Positions 10,150 through 23,165 of a stretch of 48,859 nt of DNA are shown one piece after another. Source of the stretch: Saccoglossus kowalevskii (taxonomy: Eukaryota; Hemichordata; Enteropneusta; Harrimaniidae); NCBI RefSeq assembly GCF_000003605.2, contig NW_003135346.1, positions 148,497 to 197,355 of the forward strand, in the 5' to 3' direction. Under the pieces are notes generated by a model, which saw nothing but the letters and a program-made list of their open reading frames with translations, was not told the origin of the DNA and did no database searches. The first letter of the stretch is position 1, and the number at the start of each line of letters is the position of its first letter. Both the position numbers and the translations under genes were made by a program.

Positions 10150-13110
10150 GTATAACCTGTTAAGGTCACAGTAACTTGTGGGGTATTGCTGCCTCATAAC
10201 AGTAAACATTTCCAATTTGATGCGTAAATTGTTTTCTATGTTTAACTTCAATGTCATCTGCGTGCATGTTCGGATGAAATAATTCCACAATTCTTTTTGA
10301 CAGTGTTTTTGTTACCTCTTCCCAGATATACATGGCTTGTTTGTTGGCGATTTAACCCCCCCCCCCCCGTCACGAGAACTGCATATGAATAACGCCAGAT
10401 TCAACGATTCAACGTCGTAGTTCCTACTGGGATGCTGCGTGGCGTATTGCTGCTCACTCAGAATAAAGCTTTTGAAGTATTTTTCCCTCAAAGATATTTG
10501 CACTGATTCAAGCACCAGCAATGCACAGTCCCCACTGTTTGCAATACATTTAATTTAGTAGGGGTTATTTGTGTACGTGTGTTTTTCATCACTACTCGGT
10601 AATTGCCGCAGGGTTCCTACTTTGGGGGCCATACAACACTTGTACTAGATTTTTTAAGTGCCATATTTTTCAACAACTGTCAAGACAAAAACAAAGCAAA
10701 GTGGTCGTAAAACGAAACACTACGTTGATTTTGGTGGGATTCGGGTCAAGTCCGAAAAACACCCCCAACACCAGAGACGTGCAATTAAAAAGACTCTTTG
10801 ATAATGCTCACTCTTTGAAAAAAAAAACTTACTTCAACCCTCGTGTCTATCGTAACCTAGGGTCACCCTGCGATTATGGCGGATATAAATGGATCAACCG
10901 ATTTCGACATACTATTATGACTTAATACAGTGACTTAATCGTCTGTATCGTACTCAATAGCTACTTATATAGACATGGTGAGACTGACGACCAGAATAAT
11001 AGACTCAATGTTCACATACCGTCACTGCGTGACCTAACTCTGATTATAAACTTCAGAAACGAAAGTTTGCACTGGTTAATATCTGTAACGAGTTTTTGAA
11101 ACACTGTGGATTTCTAACAACTGCTTTGTTCGAAGACACTACATGGGGCAACGCGTTGAACACACAGCGCACGTAATGTTATGTTTAACAATGGGTCGAT
11201 AAGTAACGAGGACAAAGAGGCCCTGTCATGACGTTGAAACAGGTGAATTCTCCGACGAGTCTGTCGGTACTCTAAGTAAGACGACGGTAGTTTGTCGGGC
11301 AATGTCAGAGCGTGTGCGTGAACACGCGTTTTACATGGTCAAATGATAAGAGCAACAGAACGCACCGTACATGTGAAATAACATACCGGGGAATCCATGG
11401 CTTTATATGGGTGTCACGGTACCTGTATAACAACACATAAACAACACACTAAACAACACGATGACTTTTCACATTTCGACCCCTCCTGGTCAAAGTCCCA
11501 AGCAGGTAGAAAGAAACTAAAACGCGACACGATCGGGTCGAGCAAATGTCTACTCCTTCAGGGACTGCATCCACGGTTTAGCGCAGAGTTTCAATCATAA
11601 CTTGACCGAGCACTCCTCCCAGCTGCCGTCCGATATTTAAACGTCCTTCAACAGGTTAGTGAGTTGTATACTTTAGTAGAAAGATATTGAGTGTTTTGAT
11701 TGACACCCACTGTATGTATTACCTGATACGGGGACGTGCCCATCTTGACGGAAACTGGTAGCTGGCAACGGTAAGCCGACGTTGTATACGTCAGATCCCC
11801 TGGTACACTGTATAGTTACGACTCGCTCAACGCCGGATTATTTGATACCCATTGTCGATTTTTGATTGTTACAGGTCCACGTCGTTTACATGTACTTATT
11901 AGCAGATTCGTTTTTAACGAGATAGATTGAATAAATTACCTTCAGCAACAATACATGTATTGATTGATGGATGGTATAATGGACAGTACTCAGTTGTAAC
12001 GAATGCACGTGTAATGGCGACCCCTTGACGTGTCTGAGTAAAAAAAAAAATAACAATTGAAACAATACGTTCATTTCCAAATTTCCAACAGGGATGCAAT
12101 ACACACGTGCGTTAGTTTTGGCCAATTGCACTCTAAACATGCTGCGATATATGTAAATTTACATGCATAGAAATAATAATTTTAGGAATACTGATTATCG
12201 CTTCCTTAAAGTAGTATACACGGAAAATTGCACAATTTTTAACTAAATCAGTTTGTCTGGATATTTCTTTGTTATATATATAAATATATTTTCATCTAGA
12301 ACACAAATTGTTGTTTCTCAGGCTGTCTGTGCTTCGACGTCGAATACTCGTGTTAGGTCGTCACTGTATCAGGTGATATTCTAATAAACATTCTACGGTA
12401 TTATGTTGTCTGCATGAGATTTCGCAAAAATGCATTTAGAAAATAACTGAAATCGGAACTGTAATCTTTCGTACCCATTGATTAAAAAACTAATGCAAAC
12501 AACAAATCTAGATTAGTGTGTTAGTTGCGATGATGCAGTGTATATTGCAGCTGTTAGCGTTGGTACACATTGTGCTGTTTTGTTTTTATTATCCACCCAC
12601 TGGCAAAATAACATTAAATCACATTTTAATCCAAAAAAAAAAAATACAACATTTGAAATTATGGTATAAATGTCAGAAGATAAATCAATATTTATTTAAA
12701 AACAAAAGACTGATTTCTTAAATAAATCCAACTTCAATTACACTGTACAGTGATTTTAAAAAGATAATCGTTTGAGACTCACTTGATGTGTACAGAATCA
12801 AATATTTCATTTATTAAATCATCTGCTAGGAGGCGTACAACTTTACTGTAATTTAATATTGTTTACACAACAGATTGAAGCTGTCCTTATGAAATCTTAG
12901 TCATATATTCGACATTGCTATACAAAATGCTCTTTTACGCTCTTAGATTATATATACATTTTCTCATCGATCATTTGCTTTAGGGCAGTTCAGACGTAAT
13001 TATTATAACTATTAGTTATATACGACATATACATGGCTATACCTCTGTGATAAGCGTGCGAGACTCTGGTGGTATTATACCATTTATATATAACCACTAG
13101 CGGCTTAGAT
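10150..13110. other. Intergenic DNA without recognisable genes
   Basis: Holds a poly-C run near 10357-10371 and several short frames without protein character. Around 11100-11640 the sequence is somewhat less AT-rich, but I cannot assign exons. Nothing else stands out. Confidence 0.35.
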
Positions 13111-13238
13111 TTAAAGGGCGGCAGTCGTCGCGTCCTGTTCGATATGGGGTTCATAGCGACGTATACAACGCGTGTAAAATACATTGTTTATTTACATGAA
13201 ATCCGAACACGCGCTGCGCGACGACCACCGCGCTTTAA
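13111..13238. mobile_element. TTAA-bounded MITE, family A, 128 bases
   Basis: Begins TTAAAGGGCGGCAGTCGTCG and ends CGACGACCACCGCGCTTTAA, an inverted repeat of about 22 bases with TTAA at each edge. The interior (TTCGATATGGGGTTCATAGC, then ACGCGTGTAAAATACAT) is shared with the copy at 20022-20154. There is no coding capacity. Open frames on both strands here are shadows of the inverted repeats. Confidence 0.88.
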
Positions 13239-13860
13239 GATGCCAACCTGTTTTTTTTTTGTCCGTTGCGTTTAAAAGCGATAAGCATATGAAAAATTAA
13301 TCACTTTTGAACAAGCAGGAGGGGGGTCTTCTTGTGAAAATGATTCGTGTTGAGTGAGCCACAGAATCTGGAAACATTTAGCACCTCGTGGATAATAATT
13401 CTAGAACATCGACAAAAAACATTATAATGAAAATCGCAGGTTGTGGAAATTAGCCTGAGCAAAAAACCAGTTTTAAAACGTCCCTGGTGAAACATATCTC
13501 TTACAAATAACACAATTTGTAACGTGGTTAAGATTTTTCTCACCATTTGTTTGTTAAGGGTGTTATCCGTTTTTACATTCTAGCAGTCACGAGCCAGTCT
13601 TATTATATTGTTGAATATTCCCCCGATCCGCTGAATGATGCAGACTCTATGTATTTTAACCGAAAGCGACGATGATTAGTATTAATTTCATATCTAAGTC
13701 GTATTCCAGCAGCTAATCTTTTATTTGGCGAATTTGTACTAGAATGCAGTTTTCTAGACAACTTTGTCGCCAATGGCGCATGCATACTAGCGATATGTCG
13801 AAATGGTTAGAGGTGGAGAGAATCCGAACGAGTTCAGTAATATAATCTTTCATTTAAATT

Positions 13861-13875
13861 GCGCCATCTAATGGC
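13861..13875 (-). promoter_or_regulatory. CTCF-like motif
   Basis: On the minus strand reads CCATTAGATGGCGC, one mismatch from the general CTCF core CCASYAGRKGGCGC. Function is inferred from sequence similarity only. Confidence 0.35.
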
Positions 13876-14061
13876 GAAACACATATATGACGTAAATGGT
13901 TCTGCTCGAAGCGTCAATATCATATTGATCTATAGTCGTACGTCAATGAATAATTGACTATATTCCAGATGACGAACGACTACACAACCAAACTCAGTGT
14001 TTGATTTAAACGGCATTGCTGTCAACCATGTATGTCATTCTGACGTCACAGAAGCGCTCTG

Positions 14062-14075
14062 TCACTAGAGGGCGC
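14062..14075 (+). promoter_or_regulatory. CTCF-like motif
   Basis: Reads TCACTAGAGGGCGC, nearly identical to the CTCF core CCACTAGAGGGCGC (first base differs). It is the best match of this kind in the window. Confidence 0.45.
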
Positions 14076-15306
14076 GATTTATGAGAATGGTATTTAATGC
14101 GCCACAGTCGTCATACCGCGCCGTTTTCGAGGTTGAACCCAAGCAGAATATACAACGTGTGTGAAACTTGAACGCGCTGCACGGTTTTGGTGCGACGAGT
14201 TGAGATTCTATGAAAATATCAAAATGAGTTTAACATTGAACTTGTTTCAGAATATTAGAAGAAACTTCGCTGTGACAATACATACAGATTCTGCTCACAG
14301 TGGATCATATGGGTTCAAACTTAAATCTCGTACATCTGTGCAATCTCGCTAAGTTGTCATACATAGATACTTAATCTGGAATATCAAATTTATTTTTCTA
14401 ATACATAAATTAATCATTTACGTTCTGTATATATTCGAATATCTTTCTGAGATGAGACAGATAATTTTAATCTGAATTAGGAGTTAGAATTGGCTTCTCG
14501 TCGCGTACACACCTTAATTCCAATAGTATGCTATTTTTATGCTTCAGTGTACACCACTGTAATAATACAACCCGATTAGTTCTTACATTTTACGGCCCTG
14601 GGAATTAAAACACTCACATACAACAGCTGCCGATCGGTTAAATGTGTATTAGTATGCAGATAACGTAATCACCGGTGAATTCAAATAAGGCGCATGCCTC
14701 GTTTAATGGTTATTAATTCTGACTGTTTTGCGGTATATTACGGAGATTTTTTGCACGGAGACTTCAAATAATTGGAAAATAATATTACCCGTCACACGCT
14801 GCTCCAATTATATATACAACATACGTTTGGCATTATACGATCTATTACCATGACAACTATGCCAGGTTGTTGAATACTGTCTGTAGTGACGTTGAATACA
14901 TGCGACTGGTAATTTGTTCGGTTCAAAAACACAGGTACACAGTTGTGTATGCATAATTTCAATACAGCGGCTGTCTAATACACCCAATCGCTCAACGTCG
15001 ATTTCCTTTTCCTGAGCCTTAATATAGTGAAATCAGTATCGTATACAGAAGCGTTTACTAGTCTTACTAACAAATTGCAAATTGCGGTCGGGGTGCGGTT
15101 AGCGCACGATTAAGCTCAAAATCGCGTACTAAACCGAATACAGATTTTTTAAAAATCAGCGTTAACTGAAATTGAATGTAATACAGAGGGACTGTGGTAA
15201 TACAATAAAATTGCCACTTCGCCACAGTCAATTTCGTAAGTCAATGCGCAGCTGCCTACTAGATTTCGCCTGATTCAACGGGCTATTCAACCATGACATC
15301 TAACAT

Positions 15307-15384
15307 ACCAATCAGAAATCAGCTTGTTTTAGACCAATCAGAAATCAGCTTGTTTTAGACCAATCCAAAATCAGCTTATTTTCT
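15307..15384. repeat. 26-base minisatellite, three units
   Basis: Units of ACCAATCAGAAATCAGCTTG plus TTTTAG at 15307, 15333 and 15359. The first two are identical; the third has a few substitutions (CCAAAATCAGCTTATTTTC). Confidence 0.93.
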
Positions 15385-15478
15385 TCGACGTATTAAATTC
15401 AGTTTTGTATATATGCTTTCGACTCAACAGCGAATCCTCACTTCATACTATATAAGCATTGTTTTGTGTGCGTATACT

Positions 15479-15622
15479 TTAAATCGGGGGAGTCGCCACC
15501 TGCGCATGCGTCAGACGGCCATAGCGTGTCTTTGTTTACAAACAAGCGTCTACCCATGATCCGTTGCGTTATTAGCATGGGTTGTTATCGTCGCTTGGGA
15601 CTCAACGACCCTCCCGCTTTAA
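15479..15622. mobile_element. TTAA-bounded MITE, family B, 144 bases
   Basis: Same family as 9975-10149: left end TTAAATCGGGGGAGTCGCCA, right end GACCCTCCCGCTTTAA, shared interior 'GGCCATAGCGTGTC' and 'GTTGTTATCGTCGCTTGGGA'. It lacks about 20 bases just inside the right end (the CCCGCGCGTGCGCAGGTGA segment of the other copy), so the two copies differ by an internal deletion. Confidence 0.85.
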
Positions 15623-16838
15623 AATAGAAACAATATCGACATTTTAATATTGCTATTGGCTGTCATATTTATTTTTTCCAAATACAAATGTATATATGTA
15701 TTGCAATCAATGTAACGTTCCATTAAAGCATATACACAAACGCGAAAAAAATAATTGATTTTCTGGCTTAAGTCATTACAGACAATAATACCTTACTGTT
15801 TACGTTAATCAATCGATTTCAATTATTCGTGTTTTTTGACACTTACTATATTGAAAAGAGCACGTGTGTAAATTACTTTGAATAAATTGGCTATATGAAG
15901 TGGATTTGCATTTTAAAAGTTTATTATTATCAAGTGTAGTTTTTTATTTTATATTAGAAATTGTTAACTTTCGATCAGTAATAGCAAAGTCTTCTCAAAA
16001 TTGATTGGAAAGCATGAATACTGATTCGAGAGAACTATTGCGGCGTAACGTATTCAAAATTAAATCTTTGGTTTGGCGCAAAAACGTAACTATAGCAACG
16101 ATTAAGACCAATATTTCGAACTTACCGATATTTATTCCCTTTCAACAGCATAACTTTTGAGGCAACATTTCATCGTAATGTTTAGATTTCTTGATAAAAC
16201 TTTCTGAACAAAAACATAGTTTATTTTGTGAAATTTGTGAAAACTCGATTTTGGCACTCGGGCGATTAGAAGAAATATTCACATGTATAATTGTGAGCAT
16301 AATTGTATAAAAAAAGATTTTGCTAACGGAAGGTGAAAACAAGTGGTCGATGACGTGGAAAATTAAGTTTGCCATAGAGAAGTATGACACGTACATGCTG
16401 TATGTTGAATTACATCGCTGTCTGAATTACATCGCTGCAATCGCCGGAACATTGATTAAACCGTTCAGTATTTTGATAATCGGGGATAAACTCTGATCCC
16501 GCTGTTTAACGAGACTGGCTTTCGGGTGAATTTGACGGTAACGAGTTGGCTATTAAAGTGACAGGTTAATTATAACGGTCCATCTGCTGCCCGATTAATT
16601 TTAATGTGACGAACGTTTGTATAACAGCAGTGTTAAAAAGGATACGTCTGCTCAAACTGTAAAAACGTTGAAGGTAACGGACAATAGATGATGTAATTAT
16701 TTGAGTGTTTGTTTGTTTGTATGCAGTCTGGTTGCGTCATGCGATTACATATTGAATTTACACAATGTATAATGTCAAGTCGATGTAAAATTATTATTAG
16801 AAATGATGAGAAACAAGCACAGTTTTCAATATTTTTTG
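15623..16838. other. AT-rich DNA without recognisable genes
   Basis: Short minus-strand frames (for example 16142-16396) have no domain and no splice context. No repeat or motif of note was seen. Confidence 0.35.
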
Positions 16839-17119
16839 TTAAAGGGTGTGGTCGTCGCGCTGCGCATGTGCGACATTTGTGTTGATAAGCATTGATTTCC
16901 CTACAATCCAATGCGCTTCTCTAATTGAAATCACAAGTGCGAGATTTCACCTGGGCGCGACTTGCAATAATTACCACCGGCGACTGTTTCGACACCTTCC
17001 AATCACCTAAAAAATACCAAATTTAAAACGAGTCTGTACTTGTTGATTTGCGCAACAATCAAAGTCGCCATTTGTGTTTATATGAGACCCATGTATCTCG
17101 CGCGACCACTGCCCTTTAA
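16839..17119. mobile_element. TTAA-bounded element with family A-like ends, 281 bases
   Basis: Left end TTAAAGGGTGTGGTCGTCGC; right end GCGCGACCACTGCCCTTTAA, imperfect inverted repeats of about 20 bases with TTAA at each edge. The interior is longer than and different from the 128-133-base family A copies, so this is a related subfamily or a composite. Non-coding. Confidence 0.68.
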
Positions 17120-17122
17120 TAA

Positions 17123-17139
17123 AGATAGATAGATAGATA
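17123..17139. repeat. (GATA)n short tract
   Basis: About four GATA units immediately after the element ending at 17119. Confidence 0.8.
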
Positions 17140-17869
17140 CTTCGCCGACATTTGACCTACTGTATACATGAGCGGCGACACATTTTGTGTTTCAAAAACG
17201 TTTTTGAATGAAACAACGAAATAGATAATGTATTTTATACAGGACAAAAACTGTCTGATAAAGCAAATCATTAAATTGACCTACTTCGATTGTATTCTAT
17301 TCTAATATCGAATTATATTAATTAATCAGAATTCTCTAATAATTAGTACATATGTTCTAATTATATATGATTTTTTTTCACTTTTTAATAGGTAACTGGG
17401 CACATTTTGAGATACGATGAGACCTTTTTAACAAAGACCACAAACAACAACAGCCACAACAACACAACGTGCACAAAATGAAAATTACATAACATTCAAG
17501 GAAATCTGAGAAACTGTTGTAAAGGTATACAACTACTCTCTAACTACTTTCAGTACAACATTTCAAACGGTTCTGATATGTGTGGATCTGATTGTTTTTG
17601 CAAAATTATTTCTACCGATATGCGTACCTGTGGCGAGATGGGTATCGGACAGATAAAAGGTTTTCCAATGACGGTCACTTACACTTGTTTACAATGTGTT
17701 TGCTTATATGATAAATAACATCCGAGCTACTGAATTCGAAACATGAATTGTCATAAATTATTCACAAATTCAAGCCAGGGAATAGAGAGCACACCCATTC
17801 AATCACAGATTGTCGCTGTCTATCGAACCATGTATATAGGGGTATTGTTATCTACTTAAAGGCCGTCTT
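17140..17869. other. AT-rich DNA without recognisable genes
   Basis: A CA/ACAACA-rich stretch near 17440-17470 is the only compositional feature. No exon or regulatory element can be supported. Confidence 0.35.
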
Positions 17870-18265
17870 TTGTCTTTCATAAAATGGCCTAACACGGGCA
17901 AGTGTGTGAAGGAAGCCACCATCACGGTGATTACGATCATACATTTTGATACAAAACTGTTAAAACCGACAGTTTACTCGCATCGCCGACGTCACTGTTG
18001 GCATTATCAGAATCAAGACTACGACTCTCCGTTTCTTTTTAACGGGCTATTCTCTGAAAAAAATATCATGATCGAGTTGCGTGTACGGGGGGAGCGACAT
18101 TTAATAATGCAGAATGAACAAAATATAACCGACCAGCGGGAAAATGGTAAAATACTACAAGAGATAAAAAAGACAGACGTTTCGAGTTCAACTCTTTTAA
18201 CATTTAATAGTTATACCGAAGAATTGAACAAATGTGACATGCGTATTGCAATTGGAAACAAATAA
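17870..18265 (+). CDS. Hypothetical ORF or terminal exon, up to 131 codons
   Basis: An open frame of 131 codons begins at a non-ATG codon; the first in-frame ATG is at 18068, giving 65 residues. The second half is hydrophilic and protein-like (QNEQNITDQRENGKILQEIK). The stop TAA at 18263-18265 overlaps an AATAAA hexamer (AACAAATAAAATAA), as also seen in the 30289-31799 gene. This could be a 3'-terminal exon of a plus-strand gene, but I see no upstream exons, no convincing acceptor and no family resemblance. Chance remains likely at this length. Confidence 0.22.
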   Translation: MSFIKWPNTGKCVKEATITVITIIHFDTKLLKPTVYSHRRRHCWHYQNQDYDSPFLFNGLFSEKNIMIELRVRGERHLIMQNEQNITDQRENGKILQEIKKTDVSSSTLLTFNSYTEELNKCDMRIAIGNK

Positions 18266-20021
18266 AATAATTCCATAAGTTCATACTTTTTAATTTTCAA
18301 TATATTGTTAGGCGATAAATTGATTAGTATTAACGATTGGGTTTAACTTGGCACTGTTATTATATGCGTTATCAAAAACAAAATGACACCGTATGTAAAG
18401 CAACATTAGTAATATCGATGTCAGTTGACCACTTGTGTGTGTACATGTCTATTACATTGTTAACTTTAAAAAAATGTGCATGTGTAAACTATTCCAATCA
18501 GCCAGAATGTCACTAAAAAATCATGTCTGAAATTCAATTTAATTAATTAAAAAATGGTGAACGTCTTTCGAAATATATTTGCGAAGACGACAATAATATC
18601 AGGGTGTCGTCATTATTTAAACACACGGCACACACACACACATATACGAATAAAATGACGATTTTTTCATTGAAAACCTATCTGAGCCCTCGTCTTACAT
18701 ATAAGGCAACATATCATATTGAGACACAGGATATACTAGTAGATGAAATGATATCGTACCTGTAGCCCGATCTCCCCAGTCTCCGTCACAATATATTTGT
18801 TTAAACAAGGAGATCTCGACATCCGAACAAGCAAAGCGCTAATGATTTCCTGTGTCGACACTCGATATGACTATTAGGAAAAGGAAGCCGCATAATGAAG
18901 GAACATGCGCACGTTGCTTAGTGATGATGACACCATATCACGTGGGTATACATGTATTTTTCCGCGTCGTATGCGTCGGCAGTACTGGGTAATATGTTAT
19001 AGTAAGTAGGCAGCAGTTCACTACTATGACGCGTTGCCGTGGATGTCATCCAATTAATCGACTATCATGTCAACAGATAATACGTACACGTGGGTAAATA
19101 ATTATACGTTGTCATGGAAACCAGTTTAACTGTCGCCTACAATTAGTCCGAGGAAGAGCGAACAAAATACCTTGAAATAAAATGTCAGCGATTGTATATT
19201 TTTTGCTCAAAACTCATTTTTCGGCAACAATGCAGTATATGTATATATTATGGCGGGTGATTAATCACGTTACTATGGAAATCGAATATGATTTATTAAA
19301 ACTTCGTCCCGATCTCCAGTGAAAACCGTGTGTCGGACAAATAAATAAAGAAGCGTTGCCATAGCGACGATTCTGCATCTCTCGTGGGGACAGTGTGGAG
19401 ACGTGAGGACCATCCGATCAGTGGCTCACATCACTATAGCATATTCAGCGTTCAAGGTGATTAAAAAATGAATTAAATTTTGAAACGAAACGCATGAACG
19501 ATTGAGCATAATGACTATCAGAAAGTTATAATTAAAACAGACAAGTCAGTATTCAATTTACGTATGAATAAATATGCATAAACCATAAAGAAATGTACAT
19601 TACGTGTAATATTTGTTAGTACCACGCATGTCACCTTTGAAGAAACTGGCCGCGAGGCCATTTCTGTCAGGAAACTCGTATTTAGTCCCCAAATAGTGTT
19701 ACAGTCTCTCCCATCGTTTCGTACACCGTTCCAAAAAACAAACAAACAATATTACATAGATCAGGTGAACAGTGGACCCGATGAAAGGAAAGAATGGGAC
19801 AAAACAAGTCTCGTTCTTTCTCGCTCTCAATGAGATCTCGGCGTCCATTTGCATTTAAGGCTTATTGTTCGTGTTTTTTACCGAATGAATAAATGGACAA
19901 CGTCTTGGTATAACAAGATGGGTTCACACGCAATGAATACAATTTCATTTGGCCATGGCAGTGTCAAGCATGATTGCGAACGCATTCCAGCATGATCAAT
20001 ATATTTTCAACAATTCAAACT
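18266..20021. other. AT-rich DNA without recognisable genes
   Basis: A CA dinucleotide tract lies near 18630-18645. Otherwise this is unique intergenic sequence with only short, uncharacterisable frames. Confidence 0.35.
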
Positions 20022-20154
20022 TTAAAAGACGGCGGTCGTCGCGACGCGTTCTGTTCGATATGGTACACTTAGCGACATACACAACGCGTGTAAAATACAT
20101 GGTTTGTTTACATAAAATTCGAACACGCGTTGCGCGACGACCAGCGCCCTTTAA
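20022..20154. mobile_element. TTAA-bounded MITE, family A, 133 bases
   Basis: Left end TTAAAAGACGGCGGTCGTCG; right end GCGACGACCAGCGCCCTTTAA; interior shares TTCGATATGG, ACAACGCGTGTAAAATACAT and CGAACACGCG with 13111-13238, in the same orientation. Non-coding. Confidence 0.88.
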
Positions 20155-23082
20155 ACGAAATAGCAAATCTACTGTCAACGATAGACCACGTGGCTGACAC
20201 ACGCAGCAAAATAATTGATATAAAGTGAAAAATATTGATATTAATGCAACATGGGTACTTTATTTTTAGATTGCCAAACTGTACCCGTATATTTTCATTC
20301 CAGTTATCAGTAATCACAAATAAAAATACAGAGATTTACGACTACTGTAATCTGAGTTAACATACGGATCCTACGATCATCAAACTATTTTTTTATAAAC
20401 GATATTTATAAATTTATAAACAATATTTATAAATTTGACATTTGTTTATCAACGATAAGTTAGAATTTAACAAACCTACAACGCTGTATTCCATGGAGAC
20501 ATTCAATAAAATAGCAACATTTGCCTAATTTAAATACTCGCTCGTAATTAACATTTGTTTTGATTGTTTGAATCCAGGGACAGTGATGAACACTGAATGC
20601 CAATACTGTCACGGTCTGTCCTGAATTGTTCTTGTCGTTGAATGTATGGTTGCTAACATATTGTTCATTGTGCCTCGGAAACCAATGATATCTATATGTA
20701 AGACTACTGTATGACAGGGCTAGCTGTGGCGGCCATATTTCTTTTTATAAAATAACTATGTCGAACACAACAACCACGCACCGTAACCGATTTTCCTTAA
20801 ATCGTGATATATTGATATGTGATATAGAATCTCGGAGGCTATAGCCTATCCAAATTCTGACAAAAAACAACTCCCCGACAAAAACAGCCTTTTCATCCAA
20901 GAAAATTGTCGTAACATGCACTTTATTTACTACTAAGTAATCCGTCGTTATTCATTAAACATTGTTATGATAAAAAAAAACATTTGATATTTCTAATTTT
21001 AAATATGTTAAACATGTATTCTCTTCATAATGAATCATCCATAGAGACTGAAAGTGCATATACCATTATGGCGAGGTTTTGATATCAAAACAAATTACAC
21101 ACATACTAATGCTTGGTTGAAATGATTTCATTGAAGGTGGGTGCGCTGGAAGGTATCGGTGATTACGTATTGGTGATCCAATTTGGTTGGCAACATGGCA
21201 GTGTTGCAATGTATGTACATTGCATATGATTTATCGCTACAGAGTTTGAAAGACATATCCAATTTTCTGAGGTACATTCGGATTTCTTGTTTTTATTCAA
21301 CACGACGGACGATGAAAGCAACACAATCCATGAATGGACATATGTTCTGCTAACAGTATTAGGCATCCAATGGGAGACAACATCGCATTTTCCCAAGATG
21401 TGAACTTACCAATTTGAATTCAATAAACAAGAAAACAATAATTCCTTGCCACTTCAAACATGTATATTGTTATTAATGAAAACACGCATGACTTACGTTC
21501 AGTTTGTGTTTAGGGGATAGATAAACAATAATCACCAACACGAATGCAGAAAGCTGAATTCAAAATGCAAGGTGGCCGGCGGAAAATCTTCTGCAATCAA
21601 AACACGCACTATAGTGCACTATCAAAAAAGAATCTAAATAATGGCTTTTACGTTTACGGCAGATCATCTTACGCATCTTGTAACGGAAATCAATTCTCAA
21701 TTTAGCAAATTTCGAGTGTTTTATTTTCACCCCTCGAAATGAGAAATAACCTCATCTTCAATTTATTCGGCGCCTCATCTCATATATGAGAATTTCATCT
21801 TGTATGAGCCAGTAATTGGTTGCCATAGTAACGTGTTACGTTTCTATTTTGCTAAAAGACTCGATGTTATCACATCATACTTTTAAATTAAACTGCCCCT
21901 TCTTCAATTTACTTTAGAATAGGAAATTCATCTTCAGTCATAGTATAATTCGTTTCCATGGATACATCTATTACTCGTATTTGGCAGCTTTGCGCGCAGA
22001 GTGTTATTTCTTTTATTCGGGATTTTTCCAATTTAAAATCTGTAGATCAGTGACAATGAAAAGACCTGTAGAATAAATGCGATGATTTTATAACAATGGG
22101 AAAGAAGAACCACAGAAATACCGAACAGAATAATTAAAATGAAGATTATTTATATTACTACCGTGATGTTTTTACCGATAGCATTGGACACCGTCTATTG
22201 AATATGACCAGACACCTGTCAGAATTATTTTTTTTTGCTTTGTGCACAAGTGTTACATAATTCCAATTTGGAGCGGAATTAGAAGAGTAAACATGTGATG
22301 TTTGTGTGTTTTTATGTTAATTAGTGATCTTCGTTGTGGTAGTCACGTGATCATAACCAACGTATGAATTCAGTTCTTTTTCTTATTTTTTGACATATAA
22401 CGTAAAACTAACATCATTCTGTCGAATACGGTGGTGATTTTTAAGATGACACGCCAGGCTTCGAATTCGCAGCACGTTATTTATATCCCCAAAGATATGC
22501 TCAAAATACTTGTTTGCAATAAATACTTTTGAGTCGGAGATTGACCGCCACCCTATCGAGTCATTTTCCACACTTATGGATCAGACTGATTGCCTGCATG
22601 TATCAGTTTCCATGACTACGCTTCCTTTCCAATATCGAAGAAAAATCTCTTATAGCAGACGTGGTGCTTCTTTCCAATTATAAACCTGTCCGCGACTGAG
22701 TCGTTATTCATAGCTTTTGTGATTTGTTTGAGATTTTGAGCTCAGCATGCAAATCTATAGGATTAAAAGAAAATCGCCGTGTACGTGTGTGTGTTCGGAA
22801 TGACTTCGCCTTCTTTACTCTTGATTTACGACCGACCATTCTCCATCATGTTATCCAGGCATGTTCACCGCTGCCGTCAGTATATACAACCTTTCAAAAT
22901 TTATAAAATCTATATTTTGTGTGACGAGTTTGCAAATATTTGTCTCAAACTGTTTTCGAGAGAATTATATTTGTGAAATATTCGAGAATGGACATGGTAT
23001 TTTTTCTGATAAACTCACTCAAGCGCATTGTTCAGCAACCCTATACGCAATGTAGAATATATGTATGCGCTGCGTCTCGTTT
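20155..23082. other. AT-rich DNA without recognisable genes
   Basis: Contains a two-unit palindromic AT repeat at 20391-20437 (TTTATAAAC then RATATTTATAAA, twice). No exon is supported. A minus-strand frame at 22383-22571 lacks a true ATG and has no recognisable content. Confidence 0.35.
20391..20437. repeat. Two-unit AT-rich direct repeat, about 22 bases
   Basis: TTTATAAACGATATTTATAAA is followed directly by TTTATAAACAATATTTATAAA, differing at one base. Each unit is also partly self-complementary. Confidence 0.85.
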
Positions 23083-23165
23083 TACGCGTGTAAAATATAG
23101 TTTTGTTTGGTACATGGAATACGAACACGCGCTGCACGACTCGGACGACCCCCGACGTTTTAGAA
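23083..23165. mobile_element. Decayed family A MITE, right half
   Basis: Resembles the right half of the family A elements: ACGCGTGTAAAATATAG, then GGAATACGAACACGCGCTGC, then an altered end (ACGACTCGGACGACCCCCGACGTTTTAG). The terminal TTAA is mutated and the left end is not recognisable, so this is an old, immobile copy. Confidence 0.7.

Larger units (their letters stand above)
13239..15306. other. Intergenic DNA with CTCF-like motifs
   Basis: No convincing gene. Two motifs close to the bilaterian CTCF core occur at 13861-13875 (minus) and 14062-14075 (plus) and are listed separately. The rest is unique AT-rich sequence. Confidence 0.35.
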
